From the NCBI GenBank assembly GCA_049324575.1, contig JBMONI010000002.1:1-64000 (forward strand): a stretch of DNA of 64,000 nucleotides, written 5' to 3'. Positions 24,659 to 34,310 of the stretch are shown here, in pieces. The translations under genes and the position numbers were made by a program. The notes beneath the pieces are model-generated. The model ran no database searches, had not been told where the DNA came from, and saw only the letters and a list, made by a program, of their open reading frames with translations. Each line of letters opens with the position of its first letter. The stretch's first letter is position 1. The DNA comes from JBMONI01 sp049324575 (lineage in GTDB: Bacteria > Omnitrophota > Omnitrophia > Omnitrophales > Aquincolibacteriaceae).

Positions 24659-25648
24659 TTACCGCTTTCTCTCGATCACATGGTCAAGGAGGCGGAATAA
24701 GCTCGACCGGTAAGGACTTTCCGGAAATCCTTTCAAAAGGGCCCGCGCCTCTTCACCAAAAGCCCGCGCTTTTCCATAGGCGCGTTCGAGGGCCCCGTGC
24801 TCGCGCATAAGCCCGATTAAGGTGCGCAGTCCGTGGGGATCGGACGTCCCGGAACGCCAAAGCCTTCCGATCCCGGCTTTTCGCGTTCCGTCGAGGGAAT
24901 GCAGAAGTTCGATCACCGGCAAGGTCATGACCCCGCCCAAAAAGTCCGTCCCCGGGTTTTTTCCGAACGCCTCGGCGTCACCCTCGAAATCCAGGCAGTC
25001 ATCCACGATCTGAAAAGCCATCCCGAGCTTCAGGCCAAATTGAAGGAGTTTCTCAGAGGCCGCGCGCTCCGCGCCGCAAGCGACCGCCCCCGATTCCAGG
25101 CAATAGGCCAGCAACACCGCAGTTTTTTTTCGGATGATCTCCAGATAATCCTCTTCGCTCAGGCAAAGATTGTTTTTCTCTCTCCACTCGTGGATTTCTC
25201 CCTCACAAACGGTTTCCGCGACCTTCCAAAAACGGCGGTGGATCTCAGGACCGCTGTTCTCGTACAGGGTAATAACAGCGCGGTCCTGAAAAAAATCGCC
25301 GATCATGACCGCCGTCTTCGCATCCCATTTCGTATGGACCGTAGGCAGATTCCGTCTCACTTTCGAATCATCGATGATATCGTCATGAATAAGCGTCGCG
25401 ACGTGAAAGATCTCTACCGCCGAGGCCATCGCGACCAGTTTGCCGTCTACGCTGCCGCCCGCCATTCGCGCCCCCAAAAAAGTCAGCGCGGGACGAAGCA
25501 ATTTTCCCTGCCCGGCGAAGAAATGCCGGACCACATCGCCGATCAGAGGATTGGAAGAATCGAGAATGCTCAGGATCGCTTCGGGAACTTTCCGGAGATC
25601 GTCCGCGATAGGACCGTAAATTGCCTGGATGGTCTCTTCTGTTTTCAT
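24659..25648 (-). CDS. Polyprenyl diphosphate synthase
   Basis: 329 residues starting at the ATG at 25648. First Asp-rich motif LIHDDIIDDS and second IVDDCLDFEGD, with GKLLRPALTFLGARM before the first. Members elongate IPP onto an allylic primer to make the C35-C50 side chain of quinones or the undecaprenyl-type chain; chain length cannot be read safely. The TATAAT of its promoter ends only nine bases before the ATG, so the mRNA may be nearly leaderless. It is monocistronic. Confidence 0.92.
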   Translation of the reverse strand: MKTEETIQAIYGPIADDLRKVPEAILSILDSSNPLIGDVVRHFFAGQGKLLRPALTFLGARMAGGSVDGKLVAMASAVEIFHVATLIHDDIIDDSKVRRNLPTVHTKWDAKTAVMIGDFFQDRAVITLYENSGPEIHRRFWKVAETVCEGEIHEWREKNNLCLSEEDYLEIIRKKTAVLLAYCLESGAVACGAERAASEKLLQFGLKLGMAFQIVDDCLDFEGDAEAFGKNPGTDFLGGVMTLPVIELLHSLDGTRKAGIGRLWRSGTSDPHGLRTLIGLMREHGALERAYGKARAFGEEARALLKGFPESPYRSSLFRLLDHVIERKR

Positions 25649-25657
25649 GAAAGGGGC

Positions 25658-25663
25658 ATTATA
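25658..25663 (-). promoter_or_regulatory. -10 element for a near-leaderless transcript
   Basis: Perfect TATAAT on the minus strand with GTG just before it. Transcription would begin about 0-5 bases ahead of the polyprenyl synthase ATG. No clear -35 is visible and no ribosome site precedes the ATG. Confidence 0.5.
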
Positions 25664-25709
25664 ACACAACTCACTTCACGGCCCCCAAGGCGGTCTTTGC
25701 CGCGCGGAA

Positions 25710-25898
25710 CTAGCCCTCGGTCCGATGCCCGGCAGGAACCCGCAGTTCCTGTGACGGGTCCGAAGAGGCCCTTACCGCCCACAAAGAGGTCGATGATTCC
25801 TCATCGTTTGTCGCGACAAAAAGACTTCCGACTTCCCCTAATTTACTGAAACGATCCTTCAGGTCCGAGCTTATTTTTTCCTCCTGCCATATATCCAT
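25710..25898 (-). CDS. Small hypothetical protein, 62 residues
   Basis: The ATG at 25898 (MDIWQEEK) follows a very strong GGAGGAGGGAG ribosome site, which is the main support. The protein is acidic and soluble with a SKLGEVGSLFVATNDEESS stretch and no known motif. Upstream DNA (25899-26153) is AT-rich with a hairpin near 26000 and no other frame. It could be a genuine small protein or an unused frame. Confidence 0.5.
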   Translation of the reverse strand: MDIWQEEKISSDLKDRFSKLGEVGSLFVATNDEESSTSLWAVRASSDPSQELRVPAGHRTEG

Positions 25899-26153
25899 AT
25901 GCTCCCTCCTCCTGTCTTTCCACTTAAATAATCCATTCAAAAACGATCTATTTCTATCAAATTCAATCATAAGGCATTATTAAGGCTCCAAGAGGTACAA
26001 ATAGACCTCTGAGTTGGATTTCATAATGCTATCTATTGCTAGTTATTTTATTGATAACAATGTGTTTGGAACTATGAAAAAAATCTGGGAAAGGGCTTAG
26101 CGGTTTTTAAAAAAGGAGCGGCTCTCTCCGGACCGGTCTTCTTTCGAAAAAAC

Positions 26154-26597
26154 TCAATGCTGACGATGGTAGGGATGATGATGGAGGATCGTGAACGCGC
26201 GATAGATCTGCTCGGCGGCAAGGACCGCCGCAAGTTCGTGCGGGAGCGTGAGCGGACCGAAACTCCACACAAAGCCGGGCGCCAGTTTTTTGATCTCATC
26301 GCGCGAAAACCCGTCCGGCCCGCCGATCGCGATCGTCAGTTCTTTAACCCCGGAATTCATCACCGTCTGAAGTTTTTTCGCAAGCTCTTCTGAGGAAACG
26401 GCTTTGCCCTTTTCCCGATCGCAGATCCAAGTCAGCCCTTGGGCCGGCTCCGTTATCCGGCCCGCCGATTCGACAGGAACAAACCGTGTAATCCTCCCGA
26501 GATAATCCCGATACTGCGCAAGAGATTCCGGAGATCTGAAAAAGCTTTTTTCTTTCCCCTCTTTCGTTATACCGCCCAGCCCGAACCGGATCTTCAT
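26154..26597 (-). CDS. rlmH: 23S rRNA (pseudouridine1915-N3)-methyltransferase
   Basis: 147 residues of the SPOUT fold: AIGGPDGFS is the knot loop, and the C-terminus LTLPHELAAVLAAEQIYRA ending HHPYHRQH matches RlmH. It methylates the pseudouridine in helix 69. The extra His-rich HHHPYHRQH ending is slightly unusual. It lies 19 bases downstream of hemL, so is probably co-transcribed. Confidence 0.92.
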   Translation of the reverse strand: MKIRFGLGGITKEGKEKSFFRSPESLAQYRDYLGRITRFVPVESAGRITEPAQGLTWICDREKGKAVSSEELAKKLQTVMNSGVKELTIAIGGPDGFSRDEIKKLAPGFVWSFGPLTLPHELAAVLAAEQIYRAFTILHHHPYHRQH

Positions 26598-26616
26598 AAA
26601 ATTCCCGAGCCTTTCC

Positions 26617-27894
26617 TCAGAGGGCTTTCAAAATCTTTGGAGCCGTTTTCGAGAGGATCTTATCCGTATGCACGGCCGAAAGGAAATTCGCTTCGAACTG
26701 GGAGGGTGAAAAATAGAGGCCTTTTTTCATGGCGGATTGGTGGAATTTTGCAAATTGGGTGGTCTCGGAGGCCTTTGCCGTCGCGTAGTCCGTGACGGGA
26801 TATTTATTGAAGAAGATCGTGAACATCGAAGCGATCCGATTAATTTGAACGGATGTTTTCTTTTTTCGGAAAATTTCCTCCAACGCCCCGCAGAATTTTT
26901 CGGTCCGCCCCTCTAATTCTGCAGGCTCCCCGGGCTTGTTTTTCGGGGACAGCATCCAAAGCGCGGCGGCAACCGCGACCGGATTTCCCGAAAGAGTTCC
27001 CGCCTGATACACGGGCCCTTCCGGCGCAAGCTCGTCCATGATCTCTGCCTTTCCTCCGAAAGCCGCCAGAGGGAATCCCCCGCCAAGGATCTTCCCCAAA
27101 CAGGTCAGATCCGGATGAATTCCGAACCGCTCCTGCGCGCCACCCGGAGCAAGCCGAAATCCCGTGATCACTTCATCAAAAATAAGGAGAGCACCGTATT
27201 TTTTTGTGAGGTTCCGCGCAAGTTCTAAATATCCCGGCGCGGGGAGGATCACGCCCATATTCGCCGGGACCGGTTCGAGAATGAAAGCCGCCATGTTTTT
27301 TCCCTCCCGCATGAACACGGCTTCGAGAGCCCGGAAATCGTTAAAGGGAACGGTTTGTGTAAGGCGCGCCAGTTCTTCGGGAACCCCCGCCGAGTCCGGA
27401 ACGCCGAAAGTCGCCGCGCCGGATCCGGCTTTGACCAGAAGGCTATCGACATGTCCGTGATAGCCTCCGTCGATCTTGAGGATCTTTTTTCGCCCCGTGA
27501 ATCCGCGCGCGAGGCGGATCGCGCTCATGACCGCTTCCGTTCCGGAATTGACGAGGCGGCTTTTTTCGATCGAGGGGAAAAATTCGCGGATCCTCCCTGC
27601 AAGCTCTACCTCCCGCGCCGTAGCGATGCCGAAACTGGTGCCGTCCGCCATAACTCGTTGTACGGTTTGGACCAAACCGTCCGGGGCGTGTCCAAAGAGG
27701 AGAGCGCCCCAGGACATGCAGAAATCGAGATAGCGCTTCCCCGCTTCATCCCAGATCCAGGGCCCTTGGCCGCGGGCAACAAAGAGAGGATCCCCGCCTA
27801 CCGCTTTAAAAGCACGGACCGGGGAATTGACCCCGGAAGGGATACGCGCCAAGGCTTTTTGATAAAGGGAACGCTCGGAGGTTCTTCGTTTCAT
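26617..27894 (-). CDS. hemL: Glutamate-1-semialdehyde 2,1-aminomutase
   Basis: 425 residues from the ATG at 27894 (MKRRTSERSLY); a TTG ten codons earlier overlaps the previous gene. Family motifs: IPSGVNSPVRAF, NSGTEAVMSAIRLAR, DEVITGFR and the PLP lysine in LGKILGGGFP. It makes 5-aminolevulinate from the product of HemA (35239-36327), the C5 route. No hemB is in the window. The ribosome site is poor, but the upstream gene stops 19 bases before the ATG. Confidence 0.95.
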   Translation of the reverse strand: MKRRTSERSLYQKALARIPSGVNSPVRAFKAVGGDPLFVARGQGPWIWDEAGKRYLDFCMSWGALLFGHAPDGLVQTVQRVMADGTSFGIATAREVELAGRIREFFPSIEKSRLVNSGTEAVMSAIRLARGFTGRKKILKIDGGYHGHVDSLLVKAGSGAATFGVPDSAGVPEELARLTQTVPFNDFRALEAVFMREGKNMAAFILEPVPANMGVILPAPGYLELARNLTKKYGALLIFDEVITGFRLAPGGAQERFGIHPDLTCLGKILGGGFPLAAFGGKAEIMDELAPEGPVYQAGTLSGNPVAVAAALWMLSPKNKPGEPAELEGRTEKFCGALEEIFRKKKTSVQINRIASMFTIFFNKYPVTDYATAKASETTQFAKFHQSAMKKGLYFSPSQFEANFLSAVHTDKILSKTAPKILKAL

Positions 27895-27913
27895 GACCCA
27901 GCGGGACCGCGGC

Positions 27914-28243
27914 TCAATCTTCAAAATTCCAATCAGCGTAAAGATGATAATCGGCGATCGGCTTGGAGTAATCCTTGATCTGGAAAATAAAGGGGCTCAT
28001 CCCGCCCTGGGGAAGCGATGCGGGGGCCGGCACTACGCTCGTGCTGAACGCCGGGATCTTTTGTTCATCGAAGACCACCAGGTTGATTTTGAGATTACGG
28101 ATCGCGTGGCCGATGTTGTTGATCACGATCCCGCGAAGTTCGGCGCCGTCCCGGGCGCTGTAGCTCGAGCTCCCCCCCTTGACGATCACACGGCGGGGAA
28201 GTTTTTGAAAACTTTCGATCTCGGGAAATGTCTCAAGACCCAT
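27914..28243 (-). CDS. FxLYD-domain-like protein
   Basis: 109 residues from the ATG at 28243 (MGLETFPE); a GTG at 28312 would add 23 residues. Residues 15-105 have the beta-sandwich pattern of FxLYD-type domains: LRGIVINNIGHAIRNLKI, then VVFDEQKIP, and LPQGGMSPFIFQI. Such domains are usually extracytoplasmic, but no signal peptide is seen with either start. Function is unknown. It sits between a c-di-GMP gene and hemL. Confidence 0.55.
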   Translation of the reverse strand: MGLETFPEIESFQKLPRRVIVKGGSSSYSARDGAELRGIVINNIGHAIRNLKINLVVFDEQKIPAFSTSVVPAPASLPQGGMSPFIFQIKDYSKPIADYHLYADWNFED

Positions 28244-28334
28244 GTCGAACCGGCATCCGGTTAATGATTGTGTATGCGACCGGCGAAAACGCCGGGGCCG
28301 TTTATTATGCACGTGGACGGGAAAATCTCAAGCT

Positions 28335-30083
28335 TTAATCGAAGTAGCCCCCGGACTGGGGCCCAAGGAGATCCGTCGATTTGACCTTGTTCTCAAGGCG
28401 GTCCAGATCGACCGCGGAAGCCGCAACCTCTCCCCGGTTGATGAGGACTTGAATGAAGACCTTGACAATCTTGGGATCGAATTGCGCCCCGGCCACGCGG
28501 ATCAGCTCCTGCACCGCGTTTTCGATGGGCATCGTCTTCTTGTAGCGGCCGCCGGCCATCCGGATCGTATCGAAAGCGTCCACGATCGAAACGATCCGCG
28601 CGCCGAGCGGGATCTCTTCCCCCTTGAGCCGGCTCGGATAACCGTTGCCGTTGAAATGTTCGTGATGGTGAAGCACGATCAAGGCTTCTTCCCGCAAAAA
28701 TTTGATGGGCCGCAGGATCTGGTAGCCGAAATAGGTGTGTTCCTTGATAATCTCGTATTCGTGTTCGTCGAGCCGGCCGGGTTTCAGAAGGACCTCATCG
28801 GGGATGCAAATTTTTCCGATGTCATGCAGAAGCGCTCCGTTCTCGACGATCTCGGCCTCCTCGGCCGACATCCCGAGCGCATTGGCGATCTGTTTGGCGT
28901 ACTTGGCACAGCTCGCCCCGTGACCGGCCGTAAAACGGTCGCGGCTTTCCAGGGCGTCCAGAAGATCGCGGGACCCCTGCAGGTAATGGCGTCTTGTGGC
29001 TGCCGCCAGTTCCGAGATGCGCCGCTGGAATTCGACGATCTTTTTTTCGCTCATCTGAAACTTCGGGAGATGGGGGTTCATCTCCTTTTTGATCTCACGG
29101 TACAGGACACAACGGTTGCGGCCGTTCACTTTGGCGTTCAGGAGCGCTTCCCTCGCGAACTGGACCAGGTCCGAACGCCTCCCCATCGCATCGTCGGGAA
29201 AACACGTGACCCCGATGCTGACCGTCAAATGGAGGCGCCGGCTCTCGGCAAGGAAGGTCTTTTCGGAAAAAAGGATCCTCAGCCGCTTGGCGAGCTGGAA
29301 CGCGTGCTCGTAATCGATATGCGGCAGAACGACCAAGAATTCTTCCCCGCCGTTCCGGGAGACCAGATCGCTCAGGCGGCAATTCTCGAATAAAAAGCCG
29401 CCGATCTCCTTGAGGAGCTGATCGCCGACCGGATAGCCTTCTTCTTCGTTGATGAGCTTGAAATGGTCCACATCGATCATGATACAGGAGAGCGGGTAGC
29501 GGTAGCGCTGAGCGCTCGAGAACTCGACCGCGATCCGTTCATGCATATAGCTGTGAGCATAAAGTCCGGTCAATTCATCGCGGACATGAGAAGAAAGATC
29601 CGGCGGTTCGGCCGGTCTTTCGTTCGATAAAGGCCCTGCCGGACCGGGGCTCATCGGCTGCGGTTCCAGGGACGTCCCGCCGGCCGGCGCGTTGAACTTC
29701 TCACAGGCCCCTCGGAGCAGCGCGGCCATGCGGTCGAACTGATTCTGATTTTTCACGAGGACATCAGCGATCCCGAGCCGGATCGCTTCCCGCACAAGCG
29801 CGTCATCCTGGACCGAGGTCAGGAGGACGAACGGCAAATGCACGTTGGCTTCATTCAGGCGGCGGTAAACTTCGAGCCCTTTTTCGGAAGGTTGATCGAG
29901 GTCCATGACCAGCATATCGAACGGTTTTTCTTTCAGGACCCGGAGCGCTTCTTCAACGGAAGAAACCGATTCTGCCGTCATCTCGAGCGTTGGGTTTCTC
30001 CGAATCTGCTCGGTCACCGAGCTATCGGTCTTGGCTTCTCTCTCGATCACCAGAAAATTCAATTTGGGATGCGAATTTTCCAT
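28335..30083 (-). CDS. Response regulator with GGDEF and HD-GYP domains
   Basis: 582 residues. A receiver domain covers about 8-130 with the acceptor Asp in LVMDLDQ and Lys in VLVKNQ. The GGDEF domain (about 165-320) has an active-site GGEEF at 245-249, so cyclase activity is possible. The HD-GYP domain (about 375-560) has His420-Asp421 in HDIGKI, HHHEHFNGNGYP with Gly481-Tyr482-Pro483, and VDAFD, so it should hydrolyse c-di-GMP. Both opposed activities appear intact. Its partner kinase is not in the window. Confidence 0.92.
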   Translation of the reverse strand: MENSHPKLNFLVIEREAKTDSSVTEQIRRNPTLEMTAESVSSVEEALRVLKEKPFDMLVMDLDQPSEKGLEVYRRLNEANVHLPFVLLTSVQDDALVREAIRLGIADVLVKNQNQFDRMAALLRGACEKFNAPAGGTSLEPQPMSPGPAGPLSNERPAEPPDLSSHVRDELTGLYAHSYMHERIAVEFSSAQRYRYPLSCIMIDVDHFKLINEEEGYPVGDQLLKEIGGFLFENCRLSDLVSRNGGEEFLVVLPHIDYEHAFQLAKRLRILFSEKTFLAESRRLHLTVSIGVTCFPDDAMGRRSDLVQFAREALLNAKVNGRNRCVLYREIKKEMNPHLPKFQMSEKKIVEFQRRISELAAATRRHYLQGSRDLLDALESRDRFTAGHGASCAKYAKQIANALGMSAEEAEIVENGALLHDIGKICIPDEVLLKPGRLDEHEYEIIKEHTYFGYQILRPIKFLREEALIVLHHHEHFNGNGYPSRLKGEEIPLGARIVSIVDAFDTIRMAGGRYKKTMPIENAVQELIRVAGAQFDPKIVKVFIQVLINRGEVAASAVDLDRLENKVKSTDLLGPQSGGYFD

Positions 30084-30136
30084 GCCTCAGCCTTAATAAA
30101 TTTTTAAATAAAGATTAATAGCATTTAACAACAACA

Positions 30137-30165
30137 ATAATAACATTTTAATCTATAGAATTCAA
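30137..30165 (-). promoter_or_regulatory. Promoter of the GGDEF/HD-GYP gene
   Basis: On the minus strand TTGAAT, 17 bases, TATTAT, about 50 bases upstream of the ATG in an AT-rich gap (30084-30333). Confidence 0.6.
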
Positions 30166-30333
30166 TAGCGCTTTCCATGAAATTTTATATAGCTATATTT
30201 TATCTTGTAACTTATTTATATATAATAAGTTACGAAAATTCAGGATTTCTTCCCCTTTTTAAAAAAATCCACGGGAAATCCAGGCCTTGGGGGCACGCAG
30301 GCCTCCCCTGCCAACGATCTCAGAAAAAAAATC

Positions 30334-31353
30334 TCAGGCCGATGGAAATTCCAATCCGTGATCCCGGGCGAGGCGGGAAAAAAAATCGTCCGCGAAGATC
30401 GCGCTCCCGCTCAAGCTCAGGTGGTCGGGGTCCTTGAACATGTCGTCCCGGTCGAAGAAGGCATCAAAATAATCATAGGCCTGGGTGACAAGTCCCGCCA
30501 CCTCCGGCGTTTCCAGGACCTTTTGCCGGAGCGTCTCAGGGGTCACATAAACGGCGGCCGCTTCCGCATAAGCGCGCGTCACGGGCATCTGCAGGGTGAG
30601 CGCGATCAGGCCCCGTTCTTTAAGCATCTGGAGCGTCTTGAGAAAATACCGCATCATGACAGGGTCGAACAAAGTTTCTTTCTTGAAATGAAATTCGGCG
30701 CGCCGCTGCGCGGGGGTGCGCGGATGCTTCGCCCGCAGGTATTTCTCCCCAGGATCCTTTTTCCAGCGGGACCGCTTCAGCATATCTTCCCTCCCGAGCA
30801 CGCCTTCCCCGGGAAACCGGAATTGCCTTGTCTCTTCTTCCAACAAAGTCAGAGCAAAAAAACTCGTCCGGATCTTCCGGCCGCCAAGCGCCCGGTACTC
30901 TTTGTAATCCATATACCGGTCCCAAAAATACTTGAAAATAAACCGTTCGCTCCGGAACGCGCTGAAGCTGTGAAGGTCCAGAGGCAGGACAACGGCCTTG
31001 AGCCGGGGCATTTCGGCGAGGTGCTTTTTGAGCAGATAGTAAGACTGGACATAGTTATTGCCCGGCATCGAAAGGTCATAGACTCCCGCCCGGGTGTCCG
31101 TCATCGCACTGTACACGCCCACCGAGGCGATAAAATGAGAATCCCCGAGAAAGAGCAGCTCGATCCGGTCTTTGACCTTCTCCCACTTCCGGATCGACGA
31201 AAAGTTAAAGGACTTTTTTTCGACGAACCGCCGGTTTGCGATCTCCAGCGAAACGAAGATCGCCAGGCCGATCAGCCCGAAGACGATCACAGGACCTGGA
31301 CGCAGCCGGTATTTTCCGGTCCGTTCAAAATTGAAAATAAATGAACTCTTCAT
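30334..31353 (-). CDS. SGNH-like membrane protein partner of the MBOAT acyltransferase (AlgJ/DltD type)
   Basis: 339 residues from the ATG at 31353 (MKSSFIF), nine bases after GGAG and overlapping the MBOAT gene by 29 bases. One N-terminal membrane segment (about 20-40) anchors an extracytoplasmic domain with FLGDSHF (block I Ser) and a C-terminal FKDPDHLSLSG (Asp and His), the SGNH catalytic set. With the MBOAT gene upstream it forms the usual two-protein machine that moves an acyl group across the membrane and onto a polysaccharide or similar acceptor. Confidence 0.8.
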   Translation of the reverse strand: MKSSFIFNFERTGKYRLRPGPVIVFGLIGLAIFVSLEIANRRFVEKKSFNFSSIRKWEKVKDRIELLFLGDSHFIASVGVYSAMTDTRAGVYDLSMPGNNYVQSYYLLKKHLAEMPRLKAVVLPLDLHSFSAFRSERFIFKYFWDRYMDYKEYRALGGRKIRTSFFALTLLEEETRQFRFPGEGVLGREDMLKRSRWKKDPGEKYLRAKHPRTPAQRRAEFHFKKETLFDPVMMRYFLKTLQMLKERGLIALTLQMPVTRAYAEAAAVYVTPETLRQKVLETPEVAGLVTQAYDYFDAFFDRDDMFKDPDHLSLSGSAIFADDFFSRLARDHGLEFPSA

Positions 31354-32761
31354 TGCTAAGAACTCCATACAGAAGAATGGCGTAAAACATATAAAGATAG
31401 GCAATGCCCTGGATCGGCGCCCGAAGCTTCAGGATCGCAAAAGGATCCCTCCGGACATACTGCAGGCCCTGGGCCCATCCCAGAAAAAGGGTGAGCGCGA
31501 TCAAACTGAGCGCCATGCCGCCGATCCCGAGACCGGGAACCGCATGGAATTGGGTGCCCAAAGCGCCGAGCATCCGGACCGCCTGGTGCATGGATTGGGC
31601 CCTGAAAAAGACCCAGCCCAAGCAGACCAGATGAAAAAAGAAAACGATTTTCACAACATGGAGCCACCGGGCCCCGGTCCCCGGTCCCGCCGAAGAACGC
31701 CGGCTCCAGAACGGCTCCATCATCCGGTAGCCGACCAAAAGGACCGCGTGATAAGCGCCCCAGAACACAAAGGTCCACTGAGCACCGTGCCACAGCCCGC
31801 CCAAAAGCATCGTGATCATCAGATTGCGGTATGTCCGCCATGGCCCTTTGGCATTGCCCCCGAGCGGGATATAAAGATAATCCCGCAGCCAGGTCGAAAG
31901 ACTGATATGCCATCGCCGCCAGAAATCCCTCGGATTCGTCGCGAAATACGGAAGGTTAAAATTGTTCATGATATCAAAACCCATGCATTTTCCGAGGCCC
32001 CGGGCGATATCCGAATATCCCGAAAAGTCACAGTAGATCTGGAACGCAAAAGCATACAAAGCCAGAAGCACGACGATCCCGTTGTAATCCCCCTGCGCGG
32101 CAAAAACAGGGTCCACGAGACGCGCCAGATTGTCCGCCACGAACATTTTTTTATACAACCCCCAGAGGATCAGGTAGCTCCCTTCATAAAGGTCGTCGGA
32201 ACGGATTACGCGCGGTTTCAATATTTGCGGCAGGAGATGGGTCGCTCGTTCGATCGGGCCCGCGACCAGCTGCGGGAAATAGCTGACATACGCGGCGTAA
32301 TCGACCCAATGCCGGGCCGGCTCGAGCCGCTTCCGGTAAACATCGATCACATAGCTCATGGACTGGAATGTATAAAAGGAGATCCCGACCGGCAGGAGGA
32401 TGCCGAGAGACGGACCAGTGACCAAAAATCCGAAGGCCCCGAGGAGGCGCTCGAAACTCTGCACAAAAAAATCGAAATATTTGAAAAAACCCAACACCCC
32501 CATATTGACGCCGACCGCGAGACCCAGAAGCCATCGGCGCCACGTCGGGGACGCCGTCCGGTCGAGCGCTTTCGCAACGGTAAAATCCACCGTGATCGTG
32601 AAAAAGATCAGGAACAAGAACCGCCAGTCCCAGGCTCCGTAAAAAACAGCGCTCGCGATCAAAAGGAGCCAATTCTGGATCTTGAGATGCCGCTGAAGGG
32701 CGAGGTAAAGGACATAGACCACGAAGAAAAACTGAGCAAAAACCGCGGAGTTGAATATCAT
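31325..32761 (-). CDS. MBOAT-family O-acyltransferase (AlgI-like)
   Basis: 478 residues with about 11 membrane segments. Motifs typical of AlgI/DltB: LPVGISFYTFQSMSYVID, YFPQLVAGPIERA, FWRRWHISLSTWLRDYLYIPLGG and the catalytic His in GGLWHGAQWTF. It probably hands acetyl groups from the cytoplasm to the SGNH partner for modification of an exopolysaccharide or cell-wall polymer. It follows cobA-hemD after ten bases, so is in the same transcript despite the unrelated function. Confidence 0.9.
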   Translation of the reverse strand: MIFNSAVFAQFFFVVYVLYLALQRHLKIQNWLLLIASAVFYGAWDWRFLFLIFFTITVDFTVAKALDRTASPTWRRWLLGLAVGVNMGVLGFFKYFDFFVQSFERLLGAFGFLVTGPSLGILLPVGISFYTFQSMSYVIDVYRKRLEPARHWVDYAAYVSYFPQLVAGPIERATHLLPQILKPRVIRSDDLYEGSYLILWGLYKKMFVADNLARLVDPVFAAQGDYNGIVVLLALYAFAFQIYCDFSGYSDIARGLGKCMGFDIMNNFNLPYFATNPRDFWRRWHISLSTWLRDYLYIPLGGNAKGPWRTYRNLMITMLLGGLWHGAQWTFVFWGAYHAVLLVGYRMMEPFWSRRSSAGPGTGARWLHVVKIVFFFHLVCLGWVFFRAQSMHQAVRMLGALGTQFHAVPGLGIGGMALSLIALTLFLGWAQGLQYVRRDPFAILKLRAPIQGIAYLYMFYAILLYGVLSNEEFIYFQF

Positions 32762-32771
32762 GCCCGGGCCT

Positions 32772-34310
32772 TCATCCTTCGCGCGCGCCCAATCTTCGAC
32801 AAAGGTCTTTGCACAGGTCGATCAGGTCCTGGCGCCGGGCTTCGCGCCAAACCCTCGCGCGTCGGCGGCGAACCGCTTTTGAAGTCCGAGGGCCGATCGA
32901 GATCAGACGGATCTTTTTGCGCCGGACCTCAGCGGGGCTCACGATGCGGAAGAAACTTTCCACGGTCGAGGCGCTCGTAAAGACAACGGCATCGATCGGT
33001 TCGGCGCGAATCCATTCGCGGAGTTTTCCCGCTTGGGAAGTGTCGATCAAAGTCCGGTAGGCATCGACACGATCCGCTTTCGCGCCCAAAGCCCGGAGCT
33101 CACGCCCAAGCGCGCTGGGGGCCTGTTCCGATTGCAGAAGAAGGATCCTTGGGCGCGGGACACAAATCCCCTTCCGGAATGACTTTAACAATCCTTCGCT
33201 CGTCGCGGTCTCGGGCAAAAGGTCGGCTTCAAGGCCATAATTTCGCAAGCACACCGCGGTCGCTTTGCCGATCACGGCGATCCGCGATCCCGCTAAAGCA
33301 CGGGCATCCCGGCCGCACTTTCTCAACCGCTCGAAGAAAGCATGCACACCGTTCGCGCTTGTGAAGATCAGCCAATCATAAGACGAAAGCCGGCCGATCG
33401 CCCGGTCCAGATCCCGGAAATCCCGCGAAGGCGCAATACGAATCGCCGCATATTCCAGGACCCGAGCGCCTTGTTCCCTCAAAAGTGACGCCAGGGTCCC
33501 GGCCTGTTTTTCGGGCCGCGTGATCAAGACCGTTCTTCCATGAAGCGGCTTCCGGCAGAACCAGCTTTTCTTTTTCCGAAGCCCGAGCACCGCTCCCGCG
33601 ACCGCAAGGACCGGAGGCCGAAGCCCCCGGTGCCCGATCTTTTTTTCGAAAGTGCCGAGCGTGCAGAAACTTTCGCGCTGCGCGGATAAAGTCCCCTGCT
33701 CGATAAAAACGACCGGAAGATCTTCGGGAAGTCCCGCCGCCTTCAGTTCACGCATGACCTTGGCGCATTCACGGGCCCCCATAAAAATGACCAGCGTGTG
33801 CCGATCGGAGGCCAGCGCTTTCCAATCGATCTTTCCGCCGCCGAGTTTTCCGCCGCGCGCGGTCACGAAGGTCACCGCCGAGGCAAAACGCCGGTCGGTG
33901 ACCGGGATCCCCGCATAAGCCGGCACTCCGACGCCGGCCGTAATGCCCGGAACGATCTCATAAGAAATTTTACGGGACTCGAGAAAATCCATTTCCTCGC
34001 CGCCGCGGCCGAAAACGAACGGATCGCCGCCTTTCAAGCGCACGACTTTGAGGCCGGCTTTGGCGTATTTTTCCATTAATCGATGGATCCTCGCCTGCCG
34101 CCGGTCATTGTGACCGGGAACGGTATAGGCTTTTTTTCCCGCATAGACGATCCGGACACCGGGACGTCCCGCAAGCAAGGCCGGCGGTACGAGCCGGTCA
34201 TGGATCACGACGTCGGCCTCCCGCAGAACCTCAAACCCTTTGACCGTGATCAGTCCCGGATCACCGGGACCGGCCCCGACCAGCCAGACTTTGCCTTTGG
34301 ATTTTTTCAT
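32772..34310 (-). CDS. cobA-hemD: Fused uroporphyrinogen-III methyltransferase / synthase (CobA-HemD)
   Basis: The start is the ATG at 34310, overlapping the hemC stop (ATGA); the upstream part of the open frame lies over hemC. Residues 5-245 are SUMT: VGAGPGDPGLITVKG, VVRLKGGDPFVFGRGGEE, then ITAGVGVPAYAGIPVT. Residues 262-505 are uroporphyrinogen-III synthase (GRTVLITRPEKQAG, then FTSANGV, VFTSAS and ISIGPRTS). The fusion closes the uroporphyrinogen ring and diverts it to precorrin-2, feeding siroheme or B12. It is the third gene of hemA-hemC-cobA/hemD. Confidence 0.95.
   Translation of the reverse strand: MKKSKGKVWLVGAGPGDPGLITVKGFEVLREADVVIHDRLVPPALLAGRPGVRIVYAGKKAYTVPGHNDRRQARIHRLMEKYAKAGLKVVRLKGGDPFVFGRGGEEMDFLESRKISYEIVPGITAGVGVPAYAGIPVTDRRFASAVTFVTARGGKLGGGKIDWKALASDRHTLVIFMGARECAKVMRELKAAGLPEDLPVVFIEQGTLSAQRESFCTLGTFEKKIGHRGLRPPVLAVAGAVLGLRKKKSWFCRKPLHGRTVLITRPEKQAGTLASLLREQGARVLEYAAIRIAPSRDFRDLDRAIGRLSSYDWLIFTSANGVHAFFERLRKCGRDARALAGSRIAVIGKATAVCLRNYGLEADLLPETATSEGLLKSFRKGICVPRPRILLLQSEQAPSALGRELRALGAKADRVDAYRTLIDTSQAGKLREWIRAEPIDAVVFTSASTVESFFRIVSPAEVRRKKIRLISIGPRTSKAVRRRRARVWREARRQDLIDLCKDLCRRLGAREG

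Noticed and set aside
31172..32980. 602-residue plus-strand open frame
   Set aside because: Antisense to the MBOAT and SGNH genes; GC-rich DNA keeps the opposite frame open by chance.
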